Below the pieces are notes generated by a model that worked only from the letters and a program-made list of their open reading frames with translations, made no database searches and was not told the DNA's origin. Below, piece after piece: positions 45,746 to 55,944 of a stretch of DNA of 64,000 nucleotides; the first letter of the stretch is position 1; each line of letters opens with the position of its first letter. Position numbers and translations under genes: made by a program. Source of the stretch: Alteromonas sp. ASW11-130 (GTDB taxonomy: Bacteria > Pseudomonadota > Gammaproteobacteria > Enterobacterales > Alteromonadaceae); the NCBI RefSeq assembly GCF_026183735.1, contig NZ_JAPFRE010000002.1:1-64000 (forward strand). The letters are read 5' to 3'.

Positions 45746-47329
45746 TCACGCAACTTTTGCCATATCCTCTTCAACCTGGTGAGTAAGCAAATATTCAAAA
45801 GCGGCTAATGAGGCTTTTGCACCCTCGCCCATCGAAACGACTATTTGCTTATATGGCACAGTCGTAACATCACCTGCTGCAAATATTCCAGGTTCAGACG
45901 TCAGACATTTTTCGTCGACGATGATCTCACCATATTTAGTGGTGTCTACAATGTTTTTAATGAATTGACTGTTTGGTACGAGACCGATTTGAACAAACAC
46001 ACCTGATAGCGCTTGCGTTGTCACTTCCTCTGAATCACGATCCTTGTACTCTATACCTGTTACTTTGCCATTTTCAGCAACGATTTGCTGCGTAGCAACA
46101 TTCTTTTTAATCGTAATATTGTTGCGCTTCTTCGCTTGCTCGACCAATACCTTGTCTGCTTTTAACTCGGGCATAAACTCAAACACCGTGACTGATTTTA
46201 CAATTCCTGCCAAATCCAGTGCCGCTTCGATGCCAGAGTTTCCTCCCCCTATAACGGCAACATCTTTCCCTTTAAAGAAAGGTCCGTCACAATGAGGACA
46301 ATACGCCACACCATTACCAACATTTTCTTTTTCGCCGGGTACACCCAGTTCACGCCAGCGAGCTCCGGTGGCGACTATCACCGAGCGACTTGAAATCACC
46401 TCGCCTGACGAAAGCGTAATAGTTTTAACATTCCCACTTTCAACACTTGCTACATGCACGTGTTCCTTCAGCGTAATGTCATAGTCTTTCATATGTTCGG
46501 CAAGGTTTCCGACTAACTCAGGACCCGTGGTTTTAGGCACCGAAATCAAGTTCTCTATGCCCATCGTATCTTTAACCTGACCACCGAAGCGGTCGGCTAC
46601 CACTGTCACGTTTAATCCTTTTCTGGCGCTATAAATAGCTGCACTCACGCCCGCAGGCCCCCCGCCAATAACGGTTACATCTTGCAAAGGCAAGCTTTTA
46701 CCTTTGTTGACTTCTGTTAGCTGGGGAAATTTCTCAACTAACTTATCGATTAGTGTTGCGGCATCCACTTTACCATTTGCGAAAAGTTCACCGTTTAAGT
46801 AAACACTAGGAACGCCTTGTATATCACGCTCTTCCACCAGGTTTTGGTAAAGACCGCCGTCAATCATTTCAGTTGAAATATTCGGATTTAGCAGCGCAAA
46901 TTGATTCAGCACCTGGACTACGTCCGGACAGTTATGGCAGCTTAGGCTAACGAATACTTCAAAATGAAGCTGCTCAGATACAGCTGACACCATTTTACGT
47001 ACACTGTCGTCAAGTTTTAGCTCGGTTCCCGCTGAATGCAGGATGGCCAAAACCAGCGAATTGAACTCATGTCCACTGGGAATACCCGAAAATCGAATAC
47101 CTGAATCGACTTCATTAATTTCTAATAAAAAACTTAGCGAACTACGTAATTTACCTTCGGTATCACGCTCAACAAAATTGATACGTTCACTCGTATCAGC
47201 AATGCTAGTCAAAAATGACTTTAATTCAGCTCGTTTACTGTGTTCACCGGTTTGCAAAACAAACGTGACATCGTTTTGCATTGACTCAAAATAACCTCTT
47301 AATGCTTTTTCTATATCTGGGGTTAGCAT
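45746..47329 (-). CDS. ahpF: Alkyl hydroperoxide reductase subunit F
   Basis: 527 residues (521 in E. coli). The N-terminal double-thioredoxin domain has the redox centre CHNC. The FAD domain has [17 protein letters not shown], and the NADH domain has the second redox pair in [10 protein letters not shown] and the NAD loop [15 protein letters not shown]. It transfers electrons from NADH to AhpC. It is downstream of ahpC in the same direction, with a hairpin (47363-47382) in the 76-bp gap that may lower ahpF expression relative to ahpC. Confidence 0.97.
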   Translation of the reverse strand: MLTPDIEKALRGYFESMQNDVTFVLQTGEHSKRAELKSFLTSIADTSERINFVERDTEGKLRSSLSFLLEINEVDSGIRFSGIPSGHEFNSLVLAILHSAGTELKLDDSVRKMVSAVSEQLHFEVFVSLSCHNCPDVVQVLNQFALLNPNISTEMIDGGLYQNLVEERDIQGVPSVYLNGELFANGKVDAATLIDKLVEKFPQLTEVNKGKSLPLQDVTVIGGGPAGVSAAIYSARKGLNVTVVADRFGGQVKDTMGIENLISVPKTTGPELVGNLAEHMKDYDITLKEHVHVASVESGNVKTITLSSGEVISSRSVIVATGARWRELGVPGEKENVGNGVAYCPHCDGPFFKGKDVAVIGGGNSGIEAALDLAGIVKSVTVFEFMPELKADKVLVEQAKKRNNITIKKNVATQQIVAENGKVTGIEYKDRDSEEVTTQALSGVFVQIGLVPNSQFIKNIVDTTKYGEIIVDEKCLTSEPGIFAAGDVTTVPYKQIVVSMGEGAKASLAAFEYLLTHQVEEDMAKVA

Positions 47330-47362
47330 AACGAATTTGTCCTTTTAGTAATTAGAGAAATG

Positions 47363-47382
47363 GCGCGGCTAAATAGCCGCGC
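47363..47382 (-). other. Hairpin between ahpC and ahpF
   Basis: GCGCGGCT, 4-base loop, AGCCGCGC, a perfect eight-pair stem. It is followed on the minus strand by CATTTCTC, so termination would be partial. Likely an attenuator or an RNA-processing barrier that stabilises ahpC mRNA. Confidence 0.5.
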
Positions 47383-47405
47383 AATGTGCACGTTTGCCAG
47401 TAAGC

Positions 47406-47969
47406 TTAGATTTTGCCTACTAAGTCTAATGACGGGGCAAGCGTAGCTTCTCCCTCTTTCCATTTGGCTGGACACACTTCACCAGGGTGATTTGCCACAT
47501 ATTGTGCGGCTTTAATCTTGCGCACCAAATCGTCTGCATCGCGACCGATACCTTCAGCGGTAATTTCCATTGCCTGAATGATACCTTCAGGGTCAACAAC
47601 AAACGTTGCGCGGTCAGCTAGACCCATAGTCTCACGCATACAATCGAAGTTACGCGTAACCTCCCCAGTAGGGTCGCCAATCATAGCAAACTTAATTTTC
47701 CCGATGGTTTCTGAAGCATCGTGCCACGCTTTGTGTGTAAAGTGCGTATCGGTTGAAACAGAAAATACTTCTACACCACGCGCTTGCAATTCTTCATATT
47801 TGTCTGCAATATCACCTAATTCCGTAGGGCAAACGAATGTAAAATCTGCTGGATAAAAAACGAAAACAGCCCACTTACCCTTAATGTCTTCACTGCTTAC
47901 TTCAATAAATTCACCATTTTTAAACGCATTTGCTTTAAACGGTTTTATTGCTGTATTAATTAATGCCAT
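47406..47969 (-). CDS. ahpC: Peroxiredoxin AhpC
   Basis: 187 residues from ATG 47969, with GGAGAG upstream; an in-frame extension further upstream has no support. Peroxidatic Cys in [20 protein letters not shown] and resolving Cys in [13 protein letters not shown]: a typical 2-Cys AhpC. It reduces H2O2, alkyl peroxides and peroxynitrite and is recycled by AhpF, encoded next. Regulation by OxyR is usual, but I did not identify a site with confidence. Confidence 0.97.
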   Translation of the reverse strand: MALINTAIKPFKANAFKNGEFIEVSSEDIKGKWAVFVFYPADFTFVCPTELGDIADKYEELQARGVEVFSVSTDTHFTHKAWHDASETIGKIKFAMIGDPTGEVTRNFDCMRETMGLADRATFVVDPEGIIQAMEITAEGIGRDADDLVRKIKAAQYVANHPGEVCPAKWKEGEATLAPSLDLVGKI

Positions 47970-48188
47970 GTAGATTACTCTCCATTCTTTTGAAGGCTTA
48001 ACGCCAGATGATACAAGTTTAAAGAAATTCGGCGGTCCCGAACTCGATGGCATTAGAATAGAGAAATGAGTGGAAGAAAGATAATTGATTAATTAGAACG
48101 GGCTAATCATAAATTCCGATTACATAGATAGCAAACAAACGTTTTTTTGAATCATGACGTGTACGCTATCTACCTTGTTGGGGGACTG

Positions 48189-49871
48189 TCAAACCACCGC
48201 TTTTGTAGGTGAAGCCATGTCGTCATTTTTAGCTTCAAAAGAAATTCCGAGCGCTTTTAAGTATTGATTACATTTTTGCAACTGAGTCGCGGGCAAGCTA
48301 CCACCCATCAATAGTAAACCTGTTTTTTTAGCCACTTCCAGCTGTTCTAAAGACAGCGGTTCTTTAAAATTAAGTTGTACTAAAACTTTAAGCAAACTCA
48401 AAGCAATTTGTTTATCGCCAGGGGCTAATGTAAGTGCCTGCTTTAAATTATTATAGGCTGGCGCAATACGGTTCTCTTTGTAGTTAGTCGCCGCCATCTT
48501 TTTTAGCTCTTTGGTCGTAAAATTAATCTCTTTACGCTCAATAGACTCTTGTTTCAAATATTCGTTTAATACCTGACTACTGAAAGTGTCGCCTTCAATC
48601 TTCGTTCTCAAATCATCGAGAAGTTTAAGACAGTGCTCTTTCATACCTATTTCATGAAATGCTTTCATCTTATCTAGGCAATCTTCCATTGATAAATTCT
48701 CAATAGAAGGCTTTTGCATTTTCATAATGCTTTCAGCGCCACATTTATCGTCCTTAAGACATAATAAACGCGCTTCAATAATAGTAAGCTGGGTACCTAA
48801 TTGTAACATTAGTCCCTTTTGCTGTTTAATTTCATGCAGAACAGACTCAAGTTTCTGCAAAGTTTTTTGCGCTTCTTCGCCACTTTGGGTAGTGGCTAAA
48901 TCTATTGAGGAACGAATAACATTTATTTGCAGTTCTGGCGAATCGTGAATTGAGTTTCGGGCAAATTTAGCCATATTCTTCACAGCTGCTAATTGCCCCT
49001 CTTTATCACGATTTAAACGTGCCAGATCCCATACTTTTTTGTTGCGATTAATATTCCTTGGTGCTAACAAACTAGCCTGTTTCATTTGCTTATACGCAGC
49101 ATCAAACTGTACTTTTTCTATATAATGTTGCGCCAATAGATCGTACATTTGAAATCGGGTATCTTGCCGAACTAATAAATTTTCAATTAATGAAGCAGCT
49201 TCTTCTGCTTTATCTTGTTTGAGCATAGCGCGCGCCAACCCTATATGCATCCAACCCTGATCCTGCTCTTCTAAAAGCGTACTAAAATATTGTTCTGCAT
49301 CATGATACTGATAGAGTTGGAAAAGACATTCTCCGATAGTGCGTTTTAATTTGGGGTGATATTCACTAAGCGACGTATCCAAAAGCTGTCTTTCAGCTTG
49401 GTAAATCGCCGCAGAAAAATCCCGTTCAGATAGGCAATGATATACCTTGTTAAGCTTAGCGCGGACGCTGAGAAGGTGCGTAAGACGTCGTTCTACTCTA
49501 TTACGCGCCAGGGGTTTTACCCAAAAATCATCTGGTTGAAGTTCAAAAATACAATTAACCAGTTCTTGGCTAGTTTCTGCACTAAGAAACACTACTGTCG
49601 CTTTATCAGTGATAAAACCTTTATGCTTCAATTCTTCAAATAAATGGAAACCGTCTTTGTCGTGACTGACATTAAAGGCTAGGAGAATAATATCGAACTG
49701 TTGCTGTTCACACAAACGAAGAGCGTGAAACGCATTCATTGCGCTACTGACTTTCTTAATGCCAATGTCAATCAAGGCTGGTTTAATGATCTCATGTACC
49801 AGACTTTGATTATCAATAATCAGTACATTAAGGTCGTTAAAGGAGGGGGGAGACGGGAACTTTTCTAACAT
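48189..49871 (-). CDS. TPR protein with degenerate receiver domain
   Basis: 560 residues. The N-terminal receiver-like fold (about 12-135) has LNVLIIDNQSLVHEIIKPAL and the conserved Lys in FWVKPLARNRV. At the phosphoacceptor position the sequence is DIILLAFNVSHDKDGFHLF, with Ala where Asp is expected, so it should not be phosphorylated. A long array of TPR-like helices follows (about 145-530; for example LGECLFQLYQYHDAEQYFS-type units). Similar receiver-TPR proteins are common in Vibrio and Alteromonas, where they usually keep the Asp. Probably a scaffold or adaptor. Monocistronic. Confidence 0.8.
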   Translation of the reverse strand: MLEKFPSPPSFNDLNVLIIDNQSLVHEIIKPALIDIGIKKVSSAMNAFHALRLCEQQQFDIILLAFNVSHDKDGFHLFEELKHKGFITDKATVVFLSAETSQELVNCIFELQPDDFWVKPLARNRVERRLTHLLSVRAKLNKVYHCLSERDFSAAIYQAERQLLDTSLSEYHPKLKRTIGECLFQLYQYHDAEQYFSTLLEEQDQGWMHIGLARAMLKQDKAEEAASLIENLLVRQDTRFQMYDLLAQHYIEKVQFDAAYKQMKQASLLAPRNINRNKKVWDLARLNRDKEGQLAAVKNMAKFARNSIHDSPELQINVIRSSIDLATTQSGEEAQKTLQKLESVLHEIKQQKGLMLQLGTQLTIIEARLLCLKDDKCGAESIMKMQKPSIENLSMEDCLDKMKAFHEIGMKEHCLKLLDDLRTKIEGDTFSSQVLNEYLKQESIERKEINFTTKELKKMAATNYKENRIAPAYNNLKQALTLAPGDKQIALSLLKVLVQLNFKEPLSLEQLEVAKKTGLLLMGGSLPATQLQKCNQYLKALGISFEAKNDDMASPTKAVV

Positions 49872-50270
49872 AGCCCTGGTTTATAGCTTCAACATTTTCA
49901 AAAATGCCGGCCAACCACTACTATCGAAAAGATTGCAGACATCAACCAACGTTCAGACTGTTTATATATCAAACAGCTTAGCTCCAGCAAATACTACCAG
50001 CAAATATTGGATTGTCTACTTTTGCTAGGACTTCATGTACCTAAAGTAGTTGCTTTACGAGGTATTTCGGTTTTATATGTTAAAAAAGATATTTATTTCA
50101 GCTAACCATGAGAAGATCATAGGCTATTACTATCATCCTACCCGTGACGGTAAAACGATCAATTTATCCAAACTTCAGGTATAAACTGTTGTTATAGAAG
50201 CGCTAAATTCATATGTCGCTAAGATATCAGCTGTTTAGTTTTACCTTTTTAGCTCTTTGAGGAATGTTTT
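49872..50270. other. Intergenic region
   Basis: About 400 bp between divergent genes. A 35-codon frame at 50077-50184 (MLKKIFISANHEKIIGYYYH) exists but has no well-placed ribosome site and no known match. Promoters for both flanking genes must lie here. Confidence 0.4.
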
Positions 50271-51821
50271 ATGAGCCAAGACCAAACCGTTGTTGAAGAT
50301 ACCGAACATCATCTTGAGTTACGGAAACTTCGGCTTGACGATTACGAGCACGTTAAGGAATTAATGAATCAAGTTTACGCCAGTGTAGGTGGTGCCTGGC
50401 CTTATAAAAACTTTAAAGCGCAAGTTACAACCTTTCCTGACGGGCAGATTTGTATAGAAGATAAGGGTAAAGTGGTCGCGTTTGCCATCTCGGTCATCGT
50501 AGACTATGACCAATTTGGCGATAAGCATAGTTATGATGAAATTACAGGCGATGCCTATTTGACCACACACGATCCAAATGGTGATGTACTGTATGGTGTC
50601 GAAGTCATCGTTTCACCTGACTATCGAGGACTGCGTCTAGGCCGTCGTTTGTACGAGGCGCGTAAGGAGCTGTGTCGAAATCTAAACCTAAAATCGATTA
50701 TGGCTGGGGGGCGAATTCCTAATTATGGTAGCTATGCCAATGAGATGACCCCTTATGAGTACATTGAACAAGTTAAATCAAAAGACATTTACGATCCTAT
50801 TTTAACTTTTCAGCTTTCGAATGGCTTTGAAGTTAAACAAGTATTGCATGCCTATCTGCCAGAAGATCAGGATTCCCATGGATATGCAACGTTATTGCAA
50901 TGGCACAATATTTATTACGAGCCCGGTAACCCAAAACTATTTGGAGGCTTAAAACCAAGTGCACGTATTGGCTGTATTCAGTGGCAGATGCGCTACTTTG
51001 AAAATGTCTCTGAAATGCTGCAACAGGCGGAATATTTTGTAGATGCACTTTCAGACTACAAATGTGATGTAGCTTTGTTTCCGGAATTCTTTAATGCTCC
51101 CTTAATGGGCTTATGCCCTTCCGAATCATCTATTGATGCTATTTGGCATTTAGCCACCTATACCGATGAAATTTTAACCGCCATGTCGCATTTAGCTGTT
51201 TCATATAATATCACGATCATAGCAGGATCTATGCCTGTGGTAGAAGATGACGAGCTGTATAACGTAAGTTATATATGTAAGCGAGACGGCACTATAGAAA
51301 GTCAATATAAGCTACACCCTACCCCACATGAAAAGTCTGATTGGATAATGAAAGGGGGGAATAGCTTAAGGGTTTTCGATACAGATTTTGGCAAAATTGG
51401 GGTACTGATATGTTATGATGTTGAGTTCCCTGAGTTGGGTAGAATCTTATCTGATCAGGAAATGCAAATTCTGTTTGTACCTTTTTGGACAGATACCAAA
51501 AATGGTTATTTAAGGGTGCGACGATGCGCCCAGGCAAGAGCCATTGAAAATGAGTGCTATGTGGTTATTGCCGGGAGCGTAGGCAACTTGCCCAAAGTAG
51601 ATAATGTAGATATTCAATATGGTCAAACCGCTGTATTTTCGCCCTCAGATTTCGCATTTCCTCACGATGCTATTGTATCTGAAACGACACCCAATACAGA
51701 AATGACATTAATTGTGGACTTGGATTTAGAAAAATTACGGCGCCTGCAAAATGAAGGTTCTGTGCGTAATTATCTTGATCGCAGACGTGACTTGTACAGA
51801 GTCGAGTGGATTGGAAATTAA
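50271..51821 (+). CDS. GNAT acetyltransferase / carbon-nitrogen hydrolase fusion
   Basis: 516 residues. A GNAT domain at about 15-205 (VSPDYRGLRLGRRLYEARKE is the CoA loop) is fused to a nitrilase-superfamily domain at about 225-510. The catalytic triad is visible: Glu in VALFPEFFNAPL, Lys in SQYKLHPTPHEK, Cys in VLICYDVEFPELGR. The fusion is a known family in proteobacteria, but its substrate is not established. The next gene starts two bases after its stop, so they are co-transcribed. A good ribosome site (TGAGGA) precedes the ATG. Confidence 0.92.
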   Translation: MSQDQTVVEDTEHHLELRKLRLDDYEHVKELMNQVYASVGGAWPYKNFKAQVTTFPDGQICIEDKGKVVAFAISVIVDYDQFGDKHSYDEITGDAYLTTHDPNGDVLYGVEVIVSPDYRGLRLGRRLYEARKELCRNLNLKSIMAGGRIPNYGSYANEMTPYEYIEQVKSKDIYDPILTFQLSNGFEVKQVLHAYLPEDQDSHGYATLLQWHNIYYEPGNPKLFGGLKPSARIGCIQWQMRYFENVSEMLQQAEYFVDALSDYKCDVALFPEFFNAPLMGLCPSESSIDAIWHLATYTDEILTAMSHLAVSYNITIIAGSMPVVEDDELYNVSYICKRDGTIESQYKLHPTPHEKSDWIMKGGNSLRVFDTDFGKIGVLICYDVEFPELGRILSDQEMQILFVPFWTDTKNGYLRVRRCAQARAIENECYVVIAGSVGNLPKVDNVDIQYGQTAVFSPSDFAFPHDAIVSETTPNTEMTLIVDLDLEKLRRLQNEGSVRNYLDRRRDLYRVEWIGN

Positions 51822-51823
51822 CA

Positions 51824-52591
51824 ATGCCGTTAAAACATCTTTGCATCAGTATATTTTTTATAGTGAGTATTTTTTCGCTTTCTTCACGGGCGGAGACAGC
51901 GGATGGACCTTTCTACGAACATCACGCGAATTTGTTAGAGAAATATCAATCCGTGCTTGCACAGGCAAGAAAAGAGGACACTCTTATTTTGCTTATCGTC
52001 GGTGCCGACTGGTGTCATGACTCAAAAGCACTGGCCGGCCAGATTAAATCCAGGTCGGCCCAAAGTGTTATAAGTAAGCATTACACCCTTATGGCCGTTG
52101 ACGCAGGATGGTTAAATAATCTATCAGATTTGTTAAGTCCTCTTGGCCACCCGGTTTATTTCGGAACTCCGAGCGTGTTCATAATTGATCCCGAACACCA
52201 AATTATTCTCAACCGAGAGTCTCTCCAGCGCTGGCAGAGCGCTCATAGTGAGAGTGACTCATCTTTTGCGCACTATCTCTCAACCGAGAATATGAATGCG
52301 GCTGATAAAAAGAAAAAGATACTTGAGCGAAACAAACAATACCGAAAAGCATTAGCACGTATTCAGGAGTTTGAACGACAACAGGCTAAGAAACTGTATG
52401 AAGCTTATTCAATTTTGGGTCCGAAATTAGCGGTGGAGTCTGAAACGGGTCACGCACAGAACCTTGACAAACTTTGGGATGAGGTAAGACGATATCGCTA
52501 TCAACTGCAACATGATTTAGCCGTTCTTTATCAATCGTTGGGGAAAGATAAATTTGTCATTCCTTCGTATCCTAAATTGTCTTTTGAGTAA
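51824..52591 (+). CDS. Exported thioredoxin-fold protein with CxxS site
   Basis: About 255 residues from ATG 51824. Signal peptide (HLCISIFFIVSIFSLSSRAE), then a thioredoxin-like domain with VGADWCHDSKALAGQI near residues 65-80. The active site is WCHDS, so the second Cys of a CxxC is replaced by Ser. The cis-Pro loop is probably in GTPSVFIIDPEHQ. The C-terminal part is helical and charged. A single-Cys active site suggests a monothiol or chaperone-like role in the periplasm. It is coupled to the GNAT/nitrilase gene upstream. Confidence 0.7.
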   Translation: MPLKHLCISIFFIVSIFSLSSRAETADGPFYEHHANLLEKYQSVLAQARKEDTLILLIVGADWCHDSKALAGQIKSRSAQSVISKHYTLMAVDAGWLNNLSDLLSPLGHPVYFGTPSVFIIDPEHQIILNRESLQRWQSAHSESDSSFAHYLSTENMNAADKKKKILERNKQYRKALARIQEFERQQAKKLYEAYSILGPKLAVESETGHAQNLDKLWDEVRRYRYQLQHDLAVLYQSLGKDKFVIPSYPKLSFE

Positions 52592-52663
52592 CCGCCTGAA
52601 AGCTATGTAGCTTTAAGGCGAAAATAGCGCTAACATCGCTTAATTAAGTCAATAACGCTATAA

Positions 52664-52705
52664 GTAACAAGTAACAAGTAACAAGTAACAAGTAACAAGT
52701 AATTA
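52664..52705 (+). repeat. GTAACAA heptanucleotide tandem repeat
   Basis: Five perfect copies of GTAACAA (52664-52698) followed by a partial sixth (GTAATTA), ending about 18 bp before the ATG of the coiled-coil gene. A seven-base unit in a leader can change length by slippage and alter promoter or ribosome-site spacing. Confidence 0.85.
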
Positions 52706-52722
52706 ATTAGTAAAGAGAGCTT

Positions 52723-53505
52723 ATGTCAAACGATTCACGTGACGATGATTTTCCGAGAATTCTGGTAGATGAAGAAGACCGTCGAGCCTACCACCAAAAA
52801 AAGCAGGTAGCTGCACATACTATTCGTAAAGACAAAACAGGTAAGTCTAAGGTAAATAATGACCCGGGTGAAGTTCGCACTAAGGGTAATGGAATCTGGA
52901 TTTTCCTTATCGCACTTATCGCTGTTGCAGCATGTGGTGGATGCTATTATTTATATACGTTACTTGAGCAACAACAGGCGTCTGCCAAACAAGCAGAAGC
53001 CAGAATTGTCGAACTGGAAAATAAACTATCTGCTACAGGTGAAGAAATTGGCGAATCGACCGTTGCCCTTCAAGTAAAAGTGACGGATTTGTCTAAAAAG
53101 ACAAATGATCTCTGGGAACAAATGGATAAGCTTTGGGCGTCGGCTTGGCGAAGAAATCAAAAAGAAATTGCTGATTTAGTTGAAAAAACGAATACGATTC
53201 AGAGTTCCCTAACATCTTCTGTTAAATCAGTGAATCAGAGTGTCGATGGACATAAAAGTCAGATAGCCGCCTTGAGAAACGAAATTGCCGCGATGGCTGA
53301 TGAAGTGCTAGCGCTGAATGTGCGGCTAGAGCAAACAACGGGCGACAAAGCTCGACAAGCTCAGACGGTTAAAAACCTTACCGACAAATTGACTGTTCTG
53401 GAGCAACGTAACAATGCACTTGCCAGCAGGATCAGCACGCTTGAAAATGAACTCAGAACCATAGCCACAAAGGTCGTTAGTAGCCCAAGTTCGCCAGGTC
53501 AATAA
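52723..53505 (+). CDS. Single-TM coiled-coil protein
   Basis: 260 residues. A charged cytoplasmic N terminus of about 58 residues, one TM helix (IWIFLIALIAVAACGGCYYL), then a long coiled coil in two or three segments up to residue 250 (heptads such as LEQRNNALASRISTLENELR). No enzymatic domain; periplasmic coiled coil by topology. Comparable uncharacterised proteins occur in Alteromonas. The ribosome site AAGAGAG lies a short distance behind the heptanucleotide repeat. A hairpin terminator follows. Confidence 0.75.
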   Translation: MSNDSRDDDFPRILVDEEDRRAYHQKKQVAAHTIRKDKTGKSKVNNDPGEVRTKGNGIWIFLIALIAVAACGGCYYLYTLLEQQQASAKQAEARIVELENKLSATGEEIGESTVALQVKVTDLSKKTNDLWEQMDKLWASAWRRNQKEIADLVEKTNTIQSSLTSSVKSVNQSVDGHKSQIAALRNEIAAMADEVLALNVRLEQTTGDKARQAQTVKNLTDKLTVLEQRNNALASRISTLENELRTIATKVVSSPSSPGQ

Positions 53506-53510
53506 CTCTG

Positions 53511-53543
53511 TATTAGAGCGAGCAAAAGCTCGCCTCTAATAGT
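53511..53543 (+). terminator. Terminator after the coiled-coil gene
   Basis: TATTAGAG and CTCTAATA enclose GAGC, AAAA, GCTC: a long stem of about 13 pairs, 6 bp after the stop codon. The sequence from here to 54080 shows no gene. Confidence 0.65.
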
Positions 53544-54080
53544 ACTTAGGTTCAGCGTTTATGTTATGGGTAGATGGTGATAGTGATGATATCGGAGCTT
53601 TTGGCGTTACCACCGTTGATCAACCATAAACGCATGTTATGTTTGAGACAACCTTTTTATTTCTAGCAGGAATGACTGTCTGTCGAAAATCTGTTTAGCT
53701 ATCTCTTTGCCCCAAGAAAGGCCGAGAATAAGGATACTTCATTATTAATATTTTTGTCTTATTGTTAGATCTTTATTACTGACAACCAACGCTACATAGT
53801 AATACCATTATTAAGCTTATAGGGCATCTCGCCAATCAAGTCAGGATTCAACTTTAAAGTCAGCAAGCCCTACTCCTGTTAACGGTTCCCCCGCAAAATA
53901 CGCTCAACCTTAAAATAGAGAAATTCTGCCCTTCCTACATCAAACTTAGCTAGTGTATGAGAGTCGTTAAAACTTTTTGGCTTTGCTTTTAGCCGTAAAA
54001 TTATAGTATTCGGCACGGCTCACACTCTCCAAATTAAGTTTGAAAAGTGTCAATGCTATTCAGGACGGGGCAACAGTTAC
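53544..54080. other. Intergenic region
   Basis: 537 bp between convergent transcription units with no gene, RNA or repeat that I can support. Stops occur in all frames. Confidence 0.45.
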
Positions 54081-54108
54081 AAAAAAAGCGCCATAAGGCG
54101 CTTTTTTT
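54081..54108 (-). terminator. rpsO terminator
   Basis: AAAAAAAGCGCC, four-base loop, GGCGCTTTTTTT; perfect intrinsic terminator just after rpsO. Confidence 0.92.
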
Positions 54109-54121
54109 AAGAAACACGAAC

Positions 54122-54391
54122 TTAGCGGCGTAAGCCTAAACGCTTGATAAGGTCTAGGTAACGCTCTGCGTTCTTACCTTTCAAGTAATCAAGCATCTTA
54201 CGGCGTTGGCTAACCATACGCAATAGACCACGACGCGAGTGGTGATCTTTTTTGTGGCCAGCGAAGTGGTTTTGTAACTTATTGATGTTATGTGTCAATA
54301 ATGCAACCTGTACTTCTGGTGAACCTGTATCACCTTCTTTTACACCGTAGTCAGCAATAATTTTTGCAGTTTCTTCTTTAGTTAGTGACAT
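54122..54391 (-). CDS. rpsO: 30S ribosomal protein S15
   Basis: 89 residues from ATG 54391, which has AGGAG six bases upstream; the ATG two codons earlier overlaps that site. [20 protein letters not shown] and the end [12 protein letters not shown] are standard S15. It binds 16S rRNA in the central domain. Downstream of truB in the usual order, with about 100 bp between them, room for its own promoter and for the S15 autoregulatory RNA fold. Confidence 0.97.
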   Translation of the reverse strand: MSLTKEETAKIIADYGVKEGDTGSPEVQVALLTHNINKLQNHFAGHKKDHHSRRGLLRMVSQRRKMLDYLKGKNAERYLDLIKRLGLRR

Positions 54392-54493
54392 ATTCATCTC
54401 CTGTTATTAAATGTTTGGCCAATCACTAATTCAGCCAAACAGATGAGAGCGCGTATTATAACGGCAAGTTACTAATTTGCAAGGGCAGGAAGA

Positions 54494-55462
54494 TTAATAC
54501 ACTACTCTTCTTCTGGGCATTACAAATAACCCTTGACCCCGGACTTGTTCAGGCTGATCCTTCGGATTTCGTATCGCTTCACCCACCCCTAAAAATGTAG
54601 TTGGCTGCTGTCGATAGATACGGTAAAGCTGCCCCTCATCTACTGATGTGGATAGGGGTAAAATACTTTGCCCATGCTCAAATCTATCTACCTGTTCGTC
54701 ATTCAACTGTATTGTGTTTAATGACATTACTGCCATATCCATAGGTAATAGAAGTGAATCTAAAGCTGCGAAATCTTGTTGTTCGTGGGCGTGTCCTGCA
54801 AGTGTCACAAGATCATCCAAAGCAATCATCCGTTCCGCTGGATAATCTGCAACACGCGTTCGGTGAAGCATAGTCACATATGCTCCACATCCCAGCGCCT
54901 GCCCAATATCATCTACTAGTGAGCGAATGTAGGTTCCTTTGCTACAATGCACGGTCATTGTGACTTCTGGTAGCGATATCTGGTCAATCGTTAAGGAGAA
55001 GATATTAATATCTCGAGGCTTCCGATCAATGGTTATTCCCTGCCTTGCATACCAATACAAGGGTTTTCCTTCATGTTTTAGCGCCGAAAACATAGATGGT
55101 ATTTGTTTACTCTTTCCGATAAAAGACAAACAGGTATCTATTACTTCTTGTTCACACGATCCCACCGGCTTCTCTTCCACGACTTCGCCATCGGCATCGG
55201 ATGTTGTAGTACGAACGCCCAGCTTAGCTGTTACGCGGTAGGTTTTATCCGCATCTAACAAGAATTGAGAGAACTTAGTCGCCTCGCCTAAACAAATTGG
55301 CAACATACCGCTGGCTAATGGATCAAGGGCGCCAGTATGACCCGCTTTTTCGGCCTGATATAACCAGCGTACTTTTTGCAAAATATTGTTTGATGAGCCC
55401 CCAATGGGCTTGTTCACCAATACAATGCCATTGATTTTACGGCCTTTTCTACGCCTGGGCAT
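54494..55462 (-). CDS. truB: tRNA pseudouridine-55 synthase
   Basis: 322 residues. The catalytic Asp is in [19 protein letters not shown], and [20 protein letters not shown] is the second signature. It makes pseudouridine 55 in the T loop of tRNAs. The start lies 5 bp after the rbfA stop, so the two are coupled. The length is slightly above E. coli (314). Confidence 0.96.
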   Translation of the reverse strand: MPRRRKGRKINGIVLVNKPIGGSSNNILQKVRWLYQAEKAGHTGALDPLASGMLPICLGEATKFSQFLLDADKTYRVTAKLGVRTTTSDADGEVVEEKPVGSCEQEVIDTCLSFIGKSKQIPSMFSALKHEGKPLYWYARQGITIDRKPRDINIFSLTIDQISLPEVTMTVHCSKGTYIRSLVDDIGQALGCGAYVTMLHRTRVADYPAERMIALDDLVTLAGHAHEQQDFAALDSLLLPMDMAVMSLNTIQLNDEQVDRFEHGQSILPLSTSVDEGQLYRIYRQQPTTFLGVGEAIRNPKDQPEQVRGQGLFVMPRRRVVY

Positions 55463-55467
55463 GGTAT

Positions 55468-55860
55468 TTACTCGTTGTCTTCAGACTGCTTTTTGGCATT
55501 ATCTTTCGCGACAGTTTTTGACACAAGACTTGAAATACGCATTCCTTCCTGAATAGATGTGTCTTCGAAAAAGTGCAAATGAGGTACTGAGCGCATCCTT
55601 ATGCGTTTTGCCAACAAACTTCTTACAAAACCTTTATTGTCGTCTAATAATTTGAGTTGCGTTTTAACTGTATCATTGTCACAGTTATATAAGGTAATAA
55701 AGATTTTTGCATGAGCTAAATCTCTGGACACCTCTACATCAGCAACCGTGATGAGTGGAAGGTTTCCAACCTTATGCTTATATTCATTTTGTAAAATACT
55801 GGCTATTTCTTTGTGGACTTGCTGAGAAACTCTATCAGTACGTGAAAATTCCCGTGCCAT
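55468..55860 (-). CDS. rbfA: Ribosome-binding factor A
   Basis: 130 residues from ATG 55860 (GGAG seven bases upstream); a start two codons earlier is too close to the ribosome site. [20 protein letters not shown] and the KH-type fold with [16 protein letters not shown] are typical. It matures the 5' end of 16S rRNA during 30S assembly and cold adaptation. It is separated from infB by a terminator hairpin. Confidence 0.95.
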   Translation of the reverse strand: MAREFSRTDRVSQQVHKEIASILQNEYKHKVGNLPLITVADVEVSRDLAHAKIFITLYNCDNDTVKTQLKLLDDNKGFVRSLLAKRIRMRSVPHLHFFEDTSIQEGMRISSLVSKTVAKDNAKKQSEDNE

Positions 55861-55890
55861 AGTCATTCTCCTTCTTTTAAGCTAATAGGC

Positions 55891-55920
55891 AGAAAAAATG
55901 GGGGCTATTATGCCCCCATT
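55891..55920 (-). terminator. Terminator between infB and rbfA
   Basis: On the minus strand AATGGGGGC, six-base loop, GCCCCCATT followed by TTTT. A nine-pair stem with a U-run inside what is usually one operon; it should limit read-through from nusA-infB into rbfA-truB. Confidence 0.8.
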
Positions 55921-55944
55921 CAACTTTGATTATATTGGCTGCTT

